Position numbers and translations under genes: made by a program. 64,000 nt of DNA, from positions 1 through 64,000 of the forward strand of contig JAFKLT010000053.1 in assembly GCA_017309275.1 (NCBI GenBank), given 5' to 3'. This document shows positions 18,380 to 26,310 of the stretch, piece by piece. The notes below the pieces were generated by a model that saw only the letters and a program-made list of their open reading frames with translations, ran no database searches and was not told the DNA's origin. Numbering within the stretch: the stretch's first letter is position 1; each line of letters begins with the position of its first letter. The DNA comes from Sphingomonadales bacterium (GTDB lineage Bacteria > Pseudomonadota > Alphaproteobacteria > Sphingomonadales > Sphingomonadaceae).

Positions 18380-18420
18380 AAAGGGCCGTTTACGCCAGTC
18401 CCGGCGGCAAACGGCCCTTT
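18380..18420 (-). terminator. Strong hairpin between an SDR gene and rlmN
   Basis: AAAGGGCCGTTT and its perfect 12-base complement AAACGGCCCTTT enclose a 17-base loop. It lies 10 bp downstream of the short-chain dehydrogenase stop, so it probably ends that transcript. The stem itself supplies the terminal T residues; there is no longer T-run. Confidence 0.7.
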
Positions 18421-18430
18421 CGCTGGGCCT

Positions 18431-19174
18431 TTAGAGCGATGCGAGCATTTCCAGAACGGCATCGACATTGCCGTTCGCCTCCGCATTGCGAAGCGGAAGG
18501 ACGTTCCGGACCAGGATTTCCGGGGGCGTCGGCACTTGCGCGAACAGCGTCATGACCTCGTCGGCATAATCGTCGAGCGGCATATAGGCGTCGCGCGTCG
18601 ACTGGCCGGGGGTCAGTTCGGTGCGGACGGCGGGCGGCGCGATTTCGATCACCTCGACCTGGCCTTTCAACTGAACGCGCAGCGCCTGCGTATAGCTGTG
18701 CATCGCGGCCTTGCTTGCCGAATAGGTCGGGGCCTTGGGCAGCGGCACGAAGGCAAGGCCCGAGGTGACGTTGATGATCGCGCTGTCGGCCTGTGCCGCA
18801 AGCTGCCCGATCAGCGCGTCGGTCAGGCGGATCGGCCCCAGGATATTGGTGACGAGGGTCGTCTCGGCGTCGGTCAGGTCGCGCTTGGCGTTCGCCTGTT
18901 CGTACATCATCACGCCGGCGTTGTTGACCAGCACGTTCAGCGCGGGAAAGCGGGCGAGGACGTCGGCCGCAAAGGCGGCGATGGCGGCGGGGTCGGTGAC
19001 GTCCAGCGTCATCGCATGCATGTTCGCGCGGCCCGCGACTGCGCCCTCGAGCTTCGCCGCGTTGCGGCCGGTGATAATCACCACATTGCCGGCATCGTGC
19101 CAGCGCTGCGCGAGAGCCAGGCCGATGCCCGAGCCGCCGCCGGATACGAGGATGGTGTTGCCGCTGGTCTTCAT
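18431..19174 (-). CDS. Short-chain dehydrogenase/reductase (DltE-like)
   Basis: A 247-residue NAD(P)-dependent oxidoreductase with the Rossmann glycine motif SGGGSGIG at residues 11-18, NNAG near residue 88, and the catalytic Ser-Tyr-Lys set in INVTSG and YSASK. The overall sequence resembles DltE/YdfG-like classical SDRs. It is divergent from an HxlR-type regulator across 116 bp containing paired repeats, an arrangement common for redox-stress or quinone/aldehyde-responsive SDRs. The substrate is unknown. Confidence 0.88.
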   Translation of the reverse strand: MKTSGNTILVSGGGSGIGLALAQRWHDAGNVVIITGRNAAKLEGAVAGRANMHAMTLDVTDPAAIAAFAADVLARFPALNVLVNNAGVMMYEQANAKRDLTDAETTLVTNILGPIRLTDALIGQLAAQADSAIINVTSGLAFVPLPKAPTYSASKAAMHSYTQALRVQLKGQVEVIEIAPPAVRTELTPGQSTRDAYMPLDDYADEVMTLFAQVPTPPEILVRNVLPLRNAEANGNVDAVLEMLASL

Positions 19175-19217
19175 GTCGTTTCCTCCTTGGGGGGGTGGTG
19201 AGGACCGCTAGATATGC

Positions 19218-19276
19218 CTATACTCTCCAAAAGAAAGAAGGCACCTGAAAGTGCTATACTTACCCGAAAGAGAGAT
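19218..19276. promoter_or_regulatory. Paired direct repeats, probable HxlR-type operator
   Basis: CTATACT occurs at 19218-19224 and again at 19254-19260, 36 bp apart. Each copy is followed at similar distance by a CC then AAAG/GAAAG-rich stretch. The pair occupies the intergenic space between the SDR gene and the hxlR-type gene, where both promoters must lie. HxlR regulators commonly bind such direct repeats; the binding itself is inference. Confidence 0.5.
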
Positions 19277-19290
19277 TTGGATTTTCAGCC

Positions 19291-19683
19291 ATGCAGGCAC
19301 CCGAAAAAATGACCGACGACCATTCGCAGCCGCTCGATCCGCGCGTCGAGATGCTCGTCAACGAGCTGATCGGCCGAGTCGCCGACAAATGGACGATGCT
19401 TTTGCTCGAGGCGCTGGAGGATAATGGCGAATGCCGTTTTACCCGGCTCGCGCAGCTTGTTCCGGGCATCAGCCAAAAGATGCTGACGCAGACGCTGCGC
19501 CAGATGGAACGCGACGGTCTGGTGCATCGCACTGTCCATCCCGTCATCCCGCCCAAGGTCGAATATCGTCTGACCGAACTTGGGCAGGGATTGGGGGAGG
19601 CCTTTTGCGGCGTGTGGTTGTGGGCCGAGGCGAATCTGGAACGGGTCGAGACCGCCCGGATCGCCTTCGACACCCGCGACTAG
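19291..19683 (+). CDS. HxlR family transcriptional regulator
   Basis: A 130-residue winged-helix regulator. The family pattern is complete: VADKWTMLLLEAL, ECRFTRLAQLVPGISQKMLTQTLRQMERDGLV and the wing HPVIPPKVEYRLTELG. It has no cysteine near the N-terminus of the kind used by thiol-sensing HypR/QorR members; one cysteine lies after the first helix and one near the C-terminus. It is expected to control the divergent SDR gene and itself. Its stop overlaps that of the next gene on the opposite strand. Confidence 0.9.
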   Translation: MQAPEKMTDDHSQPLDPRVEMLVNELIGRVADKWTMLLLEALEDNGECRFTRLAQLVPGISQKMLTQTLRQMERDGLVHRTVHPVIPPKVEYRLTELGQGLGEAFCGVWLWAEANLERVETARIAFDTRD

Positions 19684-20135
19684 TTGCCCAGCTTCGCGAA
19701 CTCGGCCTTCGCCGCCGCGACCGGGTCGGCCACGACAGGGCCGCCATAGGCTTCGTCGCCGCACACCATGCTCATCGCGCCGTGCATCATCGATCCCGCG
19801 CTGTGGGTGCGCCGCTCGCCGGGATTGGTATCGCGATCCAGCAGCTTGCCGTTCCGATAATATTCGTTCGTCACGATCGTCGACGCCTTCGCCGCGCAGC
19901 TTCCTTCACGCTGGGTGATCGACCGATCCCAGTCGCGGTCTTCGGTCGTCGTGTTGAAAATGGTCGACGTGCGAAAACGCACCGTGTCGCCATTGCGCGC
20001 GACCGAATAGGAATCGACGAAATAGGCGCTCGCTATGCCGTCGCCGCTCGATCCGGTGTCGACAAAGCGCCACCCTTCGGTGGCGCCCGCCGCCGCGAGC
20101 AAGACCGACAAACCCAAAGCTCCGATGATATTCAT
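19680..20135 (-). CDS. Exported hypothetical protein (possible surface-adhesin E-like fold)
   Basis: A 151-residue protein with a short signal peptide (MNIIGALGLSVLLAAAGA). The mature part begins WRFVDTGSSGDGIASAYFVDSYSVARNGDTVRF, a pattern resembling small exported proteins grouped with surface-adhesin protein E; this link is from memory and tentative. Two cysteines (GSCAAK and MVCGDEAYGG) could form a disulfide. It is convergent with the HxlR gene and 75 bp downstream of the UrcA gene. Confidence 0.7.
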   Translation of the reverse strand: MNIIGALGLSVLLAAAGATEGWRFVDTGSSGDGIASAYFVDSYSVARNGDTVRFRTSTIFNTTTEDRDWDRSITQREGSCAAKASTIVTNEYYRNGKLLDRDTNPGERRTHSAGSMMHGAMSMVCGDEAYGGPVVADPVAAAKAEFAKLGN

Positions 20136-20210
20136 TACCCACCTCCGATTGGACCCCGGCGTCAGCTAAGCCAAAGAAAAGGGAGGCAGGCAATGGAAAA
20201 AGTGTCGCGG

Positions 20211-20546
20211 TCAGTCCCGGATCGAGGCGACGCGGACCGGCTGATCGCGCGATACGCCCGCGATGGCCAGATCGGCCTGTGCCGATGCGGTCGCCAGCGT
20301 GTCCCGGCGGCATTGCCGGATGTCGTTCTTGCCCGCGATATCGAATTCCGACGTCGTTCCGCACACGTCGACGACGGCGCGCCACACGCGAAGCTTGAGC
20401 GTCCGGGCGCCGGCTTCGGTGTGAAGGTCCAGGTCGCGATGTTCGACCAGCGCGGTGTGCGTCACCGATGACTGGGCGTAGGCGGGCTGCATCGACGATG
20501 CGGCGGCGATCGCGGTCAGGGCGGTCAGGATCAGGATCTTTTTCAT
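20211..20546 (-). CDS. UrcA family protein
   Basis: A 111-residue exported protein of the UrcA family, common in sphingomonads and Caulobacterales and of unknown function. It has a signal peptide (MKKILILTALTAIAAASSMQ, cleavage near AYA), the family core LDLHTEAGARTLKLRVWRAVVDVC, and a second cysteine in IRQCRRDTLATA. It is divergent from a LysR-type gene; a palindrome between them could regulate both. Confidence 0.88.
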   Translation of the reverse strand: MKKILILTALTAIAAASSMQPAYAQSSVTHTALVEHRDLDLHTEAGARTLKLRVWRAVVDVCGTTSEFDIAGKNDIRQCRRDTLATASAQADLAIAGVSRDQPVRVASIRD

Positions 20547-20645
20547 CTCATGTCTCCATCAGCCGGCTCGAGAGGAGGGGAGGAAGCCGGTGGAGAACCA
20601 GATAATCGATCGGTCCGCGCAAAAGGAGCAACGATGTTGCGCGAC

Positions 20646-20667
20646 CATTCTGCAAAATTGCAGAATG
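20646..20667. promoter_or_regulatory. Perfect palindrome, probable LysR-type operator
   Basis: Two 10-base arms, CATTCTGCAA and TTGCAGAATG, are separated by two bases. The site contains the T-N11-A pattern of LysR-type binding sites and ends 31 bp before the LysR start, between it and the divergent UrcA gene. Autoregulation is inference from position and symmetry. Confidence 0.6.
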
Positions 20668-20698
20668 AGGCGCGGGCGCTTATGTCGCAAAAGGCGTC

Positions 20699-21580
20699 AT
20701 GTATGATTGGAACGACCTGAAGGCCTTTCTGGCCGTGGCGGAGACGGGCAGCACGCTGTCCGCCGCCCAGACGCTACGCGTGAGCCAGACCACCGTGGCG
20801 CGTCGCATCGCGGCGCTGGAGGAAGCGACGGGCGTGAGCCTGTTCGAGCGTCGGCAAGCGGGATACGCGCTGACCCCGGTGGGCGAGGCGATGGTGGCGA
20901 GCGCGGTGGCGGTTCGCGAGGCCGCCGATCGCTTCGGCGAAGCCGCCGGCGCGCGGTCGCGCGACACCGCCGGAACGGTCAGCCTGACGACGATGGAGAT
21001 TTTCGCGGTCACCGTCCTGCCGCCGATCCTGCGCGATCTTCGCGCCGCGCATCCCGGCATCCATATCCATCTCGACACCTCCGACGAGCCGCGCGATCTT
21101 GGAGCGGGCGCCGCCGATATCGCGCTTCGCAGCAGCAAGCAGCCCGCCGGCGCGGGTCTTGTCGGGCGGCGCATCGCCGACAATCCGTGGACGCTCTATT
21201 GCAGCCGCGACTATGCCGATCTGCACGGCATTCCGCACAGCCGCGAGCAGTTGGCGACGCATCCCTTCATCGGCGGCGGCGGCGGCGTGTGGGAGCCGTA
21301 TCAGGCCTGGCTGCGGCAATATGGGCTCGAGGAATCGGTGGTCATGAAATATGACAGCGCGTCCGGCCTTCTCGCCGGGGTGCGCGCCGGCATGGGGCTG
21401 ACGATCCTGCCCGCCTTCCTCGCCGACCGCGAGCCCGATCTCATCCGCTGCATCCCACCCAAGGCGGAGGACACCACCGGCCTCTGGCTGCTGACGCACG
21501 AACGCCTGCGCCGCGTCCCGCGCATCCGCATCGTCCTCGATTTTCTCGCCGCCTCGTTGGGGAGGTTGGCGCGGGATTAG
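20699..21580 (+). CDS. LysR family transcriptional regulator
   Basis: A 293-residue regulator with an N-terminal helix-turn-helix (WNDLKAFLAVAETGSTLSAAQTLRVSQTTVARRIAALE, residues 4-40) and a substrate-binding domain from about residue 90. The effector domain shows DIALRSSKQPAGAGLVGRRI and a glycine-rich GGGGGVWEPYQAWL. It resembles the AaeR/DsdC-like group of single-target regulators. A palindrome lies just upstream. The neighbouring UrcA gene is the only obvious divergent target. Confidence 0.9.
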   Translation: MYDWNDLKAFLAVAETGSTLSAAQTLRVSQTTVARRIAALEEATGVSLFERRQAGYALTPVGEAMVASAVAVREAADRFGEAAGARSRDTAGTVSLTTMEIFAVTVLPPILRDLRAAHPGIHIHLDTSDEPRDLGAGAADIALRSSKQPAGAGLVGRRIADNPWTLYCSRDYADLHGIPHSREQLATHPFIGGGGGVWEPYQAWLRQYGLEESVVMKYDSASGLLAGVRAGMGLTILPAFLADREPDLIRCIPPKAEDTTGLWLLTHERLRRVPRIRIVLDFLAASLGRLARD

Positions 21581-21736
21581 GGGAAGGGCGGTTCGAACCC
21601 GCCGACAAACGGCTGTCCTGCAATATTCGGCTCCCATAGCATCGATGGCGATGGCGCCTGGCTCCCGACAGATTCTCCGCGCGAAAGCGAATTGCGAGTG
21701 AATTTTCTCAGAAATTAGCCATTCTTTCGAACCGCC

Positions 21737-22234
21737 TCAGCGGATCGAGGCGCACCCCAGTGCCGCGGCGTCGATCGCGGTCGCCGCGCCGCGCAGGCGA
21801 TAGGTGTCGGCGATCGCGCGCCCGCTGGCGGTGCTGCTTTCGACGCTCATGCTTGGCGCGGAGCGCATCGCGGCGATGATCGCGGCGTCCATGCGCGCGT
21901 CGCTCGCCCAGCCGTGGATGCCGTTGCCGGTCAGGATGAAGCGGCGGCTGCCGACCGTCAGGCGCAGCTCGCGTCCCGGTGCGCGCTCGCGCGACAGCCG
22001 CACGTAAAATTGCCCGCGAATCCGCGATTTCGGCCAGTAGCCGACGCTCGCATAACCCTTTATCTGCGGCGTCCCGATCGTGGCAGACGGCGCGGCGAGC
22101 GCATAGCAGCGCGGAACGCTGGCCTCGCGAAAGGCGCCCCAGCCGTCGAAAATGCCAAGCGCGGTTTGTGGCGCGGCGAACGCCATCGCCGGAACCATCG
22201 CCGCGATCAGGAAAAATGTGGCTCTGCCCCGCAT
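21737..22234 (-). CDS. Exported hypothetical protein
   Basis: A 165-residue protein of no firmly recognised family. The start at 22234 is chosen because GAGGA lies just upstream and it opens a good signal peptide (RATFFLIAAMVPAMAFA). The mature part has the pattern WGAFREASVPRCYALAAPS then GQFYVRLSRERAPG, which loosely recalls IalB-type exported proteins, with the cysteine pair PRC and LGC at either end able to form a disulfide. It is divergent from dnaN. Confidence 0.72.
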   Translation of the reverse strand: MRGRATFFLIAAMVPAMAFAAPQTALGIFDGWGAFREASVPRCYALAAPSATIGTPQIKGYASVGYWPKSRIRGQFYVRLSRERAPGRELRLTVGSRRFILTGNGIHGWASDARMDAAIIAAMRSAPSMSVESSTASGRAIADTYRLRGAATAIDAAALGCASIR

Positions 22235-22264
22235 CAATCCTCGTTTGCGCGAATGTGGATGCTT

Positions 22265-22281
22265 TGCAAGCATGGCTTGCA
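22265..22281. repeat. Inverted repeat upstream of dnaN
   Basis: TGCAAGC and GCTTGCA flank a 3-base centre, a perfect 7-bp palindrome located between the exported-protein gene and dnaN. Position suggests an operator or a short RNA stem; no regulator can be named. Confidence 0.4.
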
Positions 22282-22399
22282 CGGCGCGGCGCGCACGTTA
22301 AGGAAGGTGGACATTTTCGGGGGACGGGATTCGGGGCGAATTGCCCGTTCCACCGCTCTTAGGGACTTTGCCCTCATTGTATAGGGATGGCGAATTAGA

Positions 22400-23515
22400 A
22401 TGAAAGCGACGATCGAACGCGCAGTGCTTCTCAAGAGCCTCGGCCACGTCCAGTCGGTGGTCGAACGGCGCAACACGATTCCGATCCTCTCGAACGTGCT
22501 GATCGAGGCTGACAGCACCGGCCAGTTGAAGCTGATGGCGACCGACCTGGATCTGCAGGTCGTCGAAACCGTCGCGGCCAAGGTCGAAACGCCGGGCACC
22601 ACTACCGTGTCGGCGCACACGCTCTTTGAAATCGCGCGCAAGCTGCCCGAAGGCACCGAGGTCAGCCTGGCCGCTGCCGAGGGCAAGATGCAGGTGAAGG
22701 CCGGCCGTTCGAACTTCAACCTTCCGACGCTGCCGCGCGACGACTTCCCGGTGATTGCCGAGGGTGACCTGCCGACCAGCTTCGAACTGCCGGTGGCAGA
22801 GCTGATCCAGATCATCGACAAGACGCGTTTTGCCATCTCGACCGAAGAGACGCGCTATTACCTCAACGGCATCTTCCTGCACGTTGCCGAAGACGCGACG
22901 GGTCCGGTGCTGAAGGCGGCGGCGACCGATGGCCACCGCCTCGCGCGCTATACCGTCACGCGCCCCGACGGCGCGTCGTCGATGCCCGACGTCATCGTGC
23001 CGCGCAAATGCGTCGGCGAGATCCGCAAGCTGCTCGACGAGGCCGAGGGCAATGTCGAGATCAGCCTGTCGGCCAGCAAGATCCGTTTCCAGCTCGGCAA
23101 CGCCGTGCTGACCTCGAAGCTGATCGACGGCACCTTCCCCGACTATAGCCGCGTCATTCCGACCGCGAACGACAAGCTGCTGAAGGTCGATCCGAAAAGC
23201 CTGTTCCAGGGCGTCGATCGCGTCTCCACCATCGCCAGCGAAAAGACGCGCGCGGTAAAGGTCGGGCTCGACAAGGATCGCATCACCCTGTCGGTGACCA
23301 GCCCCGAAAACGGCACCGCCGCCGAAGAACTCGCCGCGGGCTACGACAGCGACGCGATGGAGATCGGCTTCAATGCCCGCTATCTCAGCGATATTCTGGG
23401 CCAGGTCGACGGCGACAGCGTCGAACTGCACCTCGCCGACGCCAATGCGCCGACGCTGATCCGCGAGAGCGAGAAGAGCCCGGCGCTCTACGTCCTCATG
23501 CCGATGCGCGTATAA
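22400..23515 (+). CDS. dnaN: DNA polymerase III subunit beta (sliding clamp)
   Basis: The 371-residue sliding clamp that tethers polymerase III to DNA. The N-terminus MKATIERAVLLKSLGHVQSVVERRNTIPILSNVLIEA and the three-domain layout are canonical, and the C-terminal ALYVLMPMRV is the expected end of the clamp. It is a single-gene unit here, followed by a terminator, and is not next to dnaA or recF, as is usual in alphaproteobacteria. Confidence 0.97.
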   Translation: MKATIERAVLLKSLGHVQSVVERRNTIPILSNVLIEADSTGQLKLMATDLDLQVVETVAAKVETPGTTTVSAHTLFEIARKLPEGTEVSLAAAEGKMQVKAGRSNFNLPTLPRDDFPVIAEGDLPTSFELPVAELIQIIDKTRFAISTEETRYYLNGIFLHVAEDATGPVLKAAATDGHRLARYTVTRPDGASSMPDVIVPRKCVGEIRKLLDEAEGNVEISLSASKIRFQLGNAVLTSKLIDGTFPDYSRVIPTANDKLLKVDPKSLFQGVDRVSTIASEKTRAVKVGLDKDRITLSVTSPENGTAAEELAAGYDSDAMEIGFNARYLSDILGQVDGDSVELHLADANAPTLIRESEKSPALYVLMPMRV

Positions 23516-23572
23516 CACCAGGAACGGTGACCGGCTGCGTGCCGGTCGTCACGACCACGATAAAGACTAAAC

Positions 23573-23605
23573 GGGCCGCCCTGCCGAGTGCAGAGGCGGC
23601 CCTTT
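23573..23605 (+). terminator. Intrinsic terminator after dnaN
   Basis: GGGCCGCC and GGCGGCCC form an 8-bp GC stem around a 14-base loop and are followed by TTT on the plus strand, 57 bp after the dnaN stop. On the minus strand it could also serve the convergent dehydrogenase gene. Confidence 0.75.
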
Positions 23606-23642
23606 CATGCCGGTGGAAGCAGGGGGGCCGGGCAGCCGGCTA

Positions 23643-24995
23643 TCAGGTCGCCGGTGCGGCCGCCTTCGACACCCGCCAGATGGTGTTGCCGGTGTCGTCG
23701 GCGATCAGCGCGCTGCCGTCCTTCGCCACCTTCACGTCGGCGGGACGCCCGCGTGTCGTCTTGCCGTCCTTGGCCAGGAACTGGTCGAGGAAGGTGACGG
23801 GCAGGGCGTCGACCGGTTTGCCGTTCGCGCCGAACTTGACGAAGATGACATTATATCCCGCGGCCGGCTCGCGGTTCCACGAACCGTGCAGTGCGATCAG
23901 CGCGCCATTCGCCCAACGCTCGCCGAGGTTCAGCTTGTCGGTGAAGGTAAAGCCCAGCGGCGCGACATGCGCGCCCAGACCGTAATCGGGGCGCTTCACA
24001 TACTGGCGGCGATCCTCGGCTTCGGGTTCGACGCGCGGGTCGATGAAGCCGCCCCAATAATACCAGGGCCAGCCATAGAAATCGCCCTCGCCGACGTCGG
24101 TCAGATAATCGGGGACCAGGTCGCTGCCCAGCATGTCGCGTTCGTTGACCACGGTCCACAGCCGGTCGCTGCCCGGATAGAAAGCCAGTCCTACGGGATT
24201 GCGGATACCCGCCGCGAAGGTGCGCATATATTTGTTTTCGGGCCGTACCTCGAGCACGCTTGCACGGCGCACTTCGTTGCCCATGCCCTTTTCGCCGATG
24301 TTCGAATCCGCGCCGACGCCGACATACAGCCATCCGTTGGGCGCGGCGACCAGGCTCTTTGTCCAGTGGCGGTTGGTGCCCTTCGCCGGCAGGTCGACCA
24401 GCTTCGTCGGCTTGCCGCTCATCGTCGTCTCGCCCTCGACATAGGGAAAGGCGATGATCGCGTCGGTGTTGGCGACGTACAGCGTCTTGCCGATCAGCGC
24501 CATGCCATACGGCGAGTTCAGGCCGGTGATATAGGCGGTCTTGACCTCTGCCTTGCCGTCGCCGTCGGCGTCGCGCAGCAGTGTGATACGGTTCGCCGAT
24601 TGTCCGCCCGCGCCCGCCTTGCTCATCATCGACTTCATGATCTTGCCTTCGATGCCGCCATCCTTCCGCGGCGGGCTCTCGGCCTCGGCGACCAGGACGT
24701 CGCCGTTCGGCAGCACGAGCATCGAGCGCGGATGCTGCAGCCCTTCGGCAAAGCGCGCGACCGTCAGCCCCTGCGCTGCGCGCGGCGCCTCGTTTGCGGG
24801 CCAGCGCGTCGCCTCGGGCACGTTCATCGTCGGGATGCTCTCCGACTTCTGCGAAGCCATCACCGGCACGCGGCCGCTAAGCTCCGCCGTCGAAAAACGC
24901 GCCACGTCGGGCCGCGACAGGACATAGAAAGCGATCCCGCCCGCGACGATCAGGACGACGAGGGCGATGGCGGCATATTTCAGGATTTTGCGCAT
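23643..24995 (-). CDS. Sorbosone dehydrogenase-like PQQ beta-propeller protein
   Basis: A 450-residue protein of the glucose/sorbosone dehydrogenase family, soluble beta-propellers that use PQQ. The start at 24995 gives a membrane anchor (ILKYAAIALVVLIVAGGIAFYVL), so the propeller is held in the periplasm. Family motifs include FAEGLQHPRSMLVLPNGDVLVAE, AAGIRNPVGLAFYPGSDRLW and the DVGEGDFYGWPWYYWG region near the active site. The substrate and even activity are unproven; many members are orphan paralogues. Confidence 0.87.
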   Translation of the reverse strand: MRKILKYAAIALVVLIVAGGIAFYVLSRPDVARFSTAELSGRVPVMASQKSESIPTMNVPEATRWPANEAPRAAQGLTVARFAEGLQHPRSMLVLPNGDVLVAEAESPPRKDGGIEGKIMKSMMSKAGAGGQSANRITLLRDADGDGKAEVKTAYITGLNSPYGMALIGKTLYVANTDAIIAFPYVEGETTMSGKPTKLVDLPAKGTNRHWTKSLVAAPNGWLYVGVGADSNIGEKGMGNEVRRASVLEVRPENKYMRTFAAGIRNPVGLAFYPGSDRLWTVVNERDMLGSDLVPDYLTDVGEGDFYGWPWYYWGGFIDPRVEPEAEDRRQYVKRPDYGLGAHVAPLGFTFTDKLNLGERWANGALIALHGSWNREPAAGYNVIFVKFGANGKPVDALPVTFLDQFLAKDGKTTRGRPADVKVAKDGSALIADDTGNTIWRVSKAAAPAT

Positions 24996-25055
24996 GGCGG
25001 ACAGTCTTACACGGCGACGCTGCGGCTGCAAATGGACGATTGCGGGCGCGGATGG

Positions 25056-25082
25056 TTAACCCGCCGACGCGCCGGATTAACC
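25056..25082. promoter_or_regulatory. Two TTAACC half-sites, possible CtrA-type control
   Basis: TTAACC occurs at 25056-25061 and 25077-25082, 21 bp apart on the same strand, in the 151-bp gap between divergent genes. CtrA of alphaproteobacteria binds TTAA pairs, but its normal spacing is closer, so this is only a suggestion. Confidence 0.25.
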
Positions 25083-25146
25083 TTACCGATCCGTTCATTA
25101 CGGTTGGGAACGGCGCGGTGATGCGCGCCCGTTAGACGGGACGGCG

Positions 25147-25383
25147 ATGCAACGGGCCGGGAACACCATGCAACTGCCAGCACCTTTTCTTGCCGACCGC
25201 GGCGCGGTCGACGACGCGCATATGCTGATCCGCGAACATGGCGAGGAGGCGGGCTTTGCCGCCGCGGCGCGCGCGGAGCAATATCGCGTGCTCGGCAATC
25301 ACCTGCATTTCGCACGTTGGCGCCAGATCGAGCGGCTGATCACCTATCTGTCGATCGACGTCGCGCTCGACACCGTCCACTGA
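25147..25383 (+). CDS. Small hypothetical protein
   Basis: A 78-residue, mostly alpha-helical protein without recognised domain: an N-terminal AHMLIREHGEEAGFAAAARAEQYRVLG followed by FARWRQIERLITYLS. Small proteins with a similar MLIREHG-type opening are frequent in alphaproteobacteria and uncharacterised. A second ATG seven codons in (25168) is an alternative start. It ends 3 bp before the stop of the convergent argC. Confidence 0.6.
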   Translation: MQRAGNTMQLPAPFLADRGAVDDAHMLIREHGEEAGFAAAARAEQYRVLGNHLHFARWRQIERLITYLSIDVALDTVH

Positions 25384-25386
25384 AGA

Positions 25387-26307
25387 CTAGATCCGCAGCC
25401 CCGCGGTTTCGGGCAGCCCCGCCATGATGTTGAGGCTCTGGACGCAGGCGCCGCTGGCACCCTTGCCCAGATTGTCGAGCCGGGCGACCAGCCGCAGCTG
25501 GGTGCCGTCCGGGCTGGCGTAAAGCATCAGCTCCATCCGGTCGGTCGCTTCGTCGCTCTTGCGCAGCAGCAGCTCGCTCTCACCCTCCGCACGGCGCACG
25601 CCGATCAGCGGCGATCCCGCGAAATGGGCGGCGAGCGCGTTGAAAACGGCGTCGGCCGACGGCGTGTCGAAGCCGATCGGCACTTCGACCAGCATGCCGC
25701 GATAGACAGGAACCACGGCGGGGGCGAACAGCGGCGGATGTGCAAGGCCTGCGCCCTGCTGCATTTCGGGCACGTGCTTGTGCGCCAGGTTCAGCCCATA
25801 GCTGCGAAAGCCGATGTCCTCGTCGGACTCGAACCGCGCGATCAGTTCCTTGCCGCCGCCCGAATAGCCCGACACGGCGTTGACGCTGAGCCGCGCGTCG
25901 CGTGCGACGATGCCTGCCGCAACCAGCGGCGCGACGAGCGCGAGAAAGCCGGTCGGATAGCAGCCGGGATTGCTGACGCGTGTCGACGCCGCGATCGCGC
26001 TGCGCTGCGCCGCGCTGAGTTCGGGAAAGCCATAGGCCCAATCGGGCGCGACGCGGTGCGCGGTCGATGCGTCGATGATCCGCACGGTCGGATTGTCGAC
26101 CATCGCCACTGCCTCGATCGCCGCGGCATCGGGCAGGCACAGGACGACGAAATCTGCCTCGTTCAGCGCTTCGCGGCGCGCGGCGGCGTCCTTGCGGCGC
26201 GCCTCGTCGAGGGTGATCAGCGAAAATTCGCTGCGCCCGGCAAGCCGCTCGGCGATTTCCAGGCCCGTCGTTCCCGCCGCGCCGTCGATGAATACCGTCT
26301 TTGTCAT
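25387..26307 (-). CDS. argC: N-acetyl-gamma-glutamyl-phosphate reductase, type 2
   Basis: Reduces N-acetylglutamyl phosphate to the semialdehyde in arginine synthesis. The 306-residue length, short opening FIDGAAGTTG and catalytic Cys116 in SNPGCYPTGF identify the type 2 (ArgC2) form. Further family segments are VSGYSGGGKELI and HKHVPEM. It is followed by nothing on its strand and is 3 bp downstream of the NlpC/P60 gene, so the two are probably co-transcribed although functionally unrelated. Confidence 0.95.
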   Translation of the reverse strand: MTKTVFIDGAAGTTGLEIAERLAGRSEFSLITLDEARRKDAAARREALNEADFVVLCLPDAAAIEAVAMVDNPTVRIIDASTAHRVAPDWAYGFPELSAAQRSAIAASTRVSNPGCYPTGFLALVAPLVAAGIVARDARLSVNAVSGYSGGGKELIARFESDEDIGFRSYGLNLAHKHVPEMQQGAGLAHPPLFAPAVVPVYRGMLVEVPIGFDTPSADAVFNALAAHFAGSPLIGVRRAEGESELLLRKSDEATDRMELMLYASPDGTQLRLVARLDNLGKGASGACVQSLNIMAGLPETAGLRI

Positions 26308-26310
26308 GAT

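Noticed and set aside
21587-21603. T-arm-like sequence (GGCGG, TTCGAAC, CCGCC) suggesting a tRNA
   Set aside because: No matching acceptor stem, D-arm or anticodon arm lies at the right distance on either strand; the bases upstream belong to the LysR gene. The match is the palindrome itself.
23643-25121. Long plus-strand open frame opposite the sorbosone-dehydrogenase-like gene
   Set aside because: Antisense shadow; the minus-strand protein has membrane anchor and propeller motifs.
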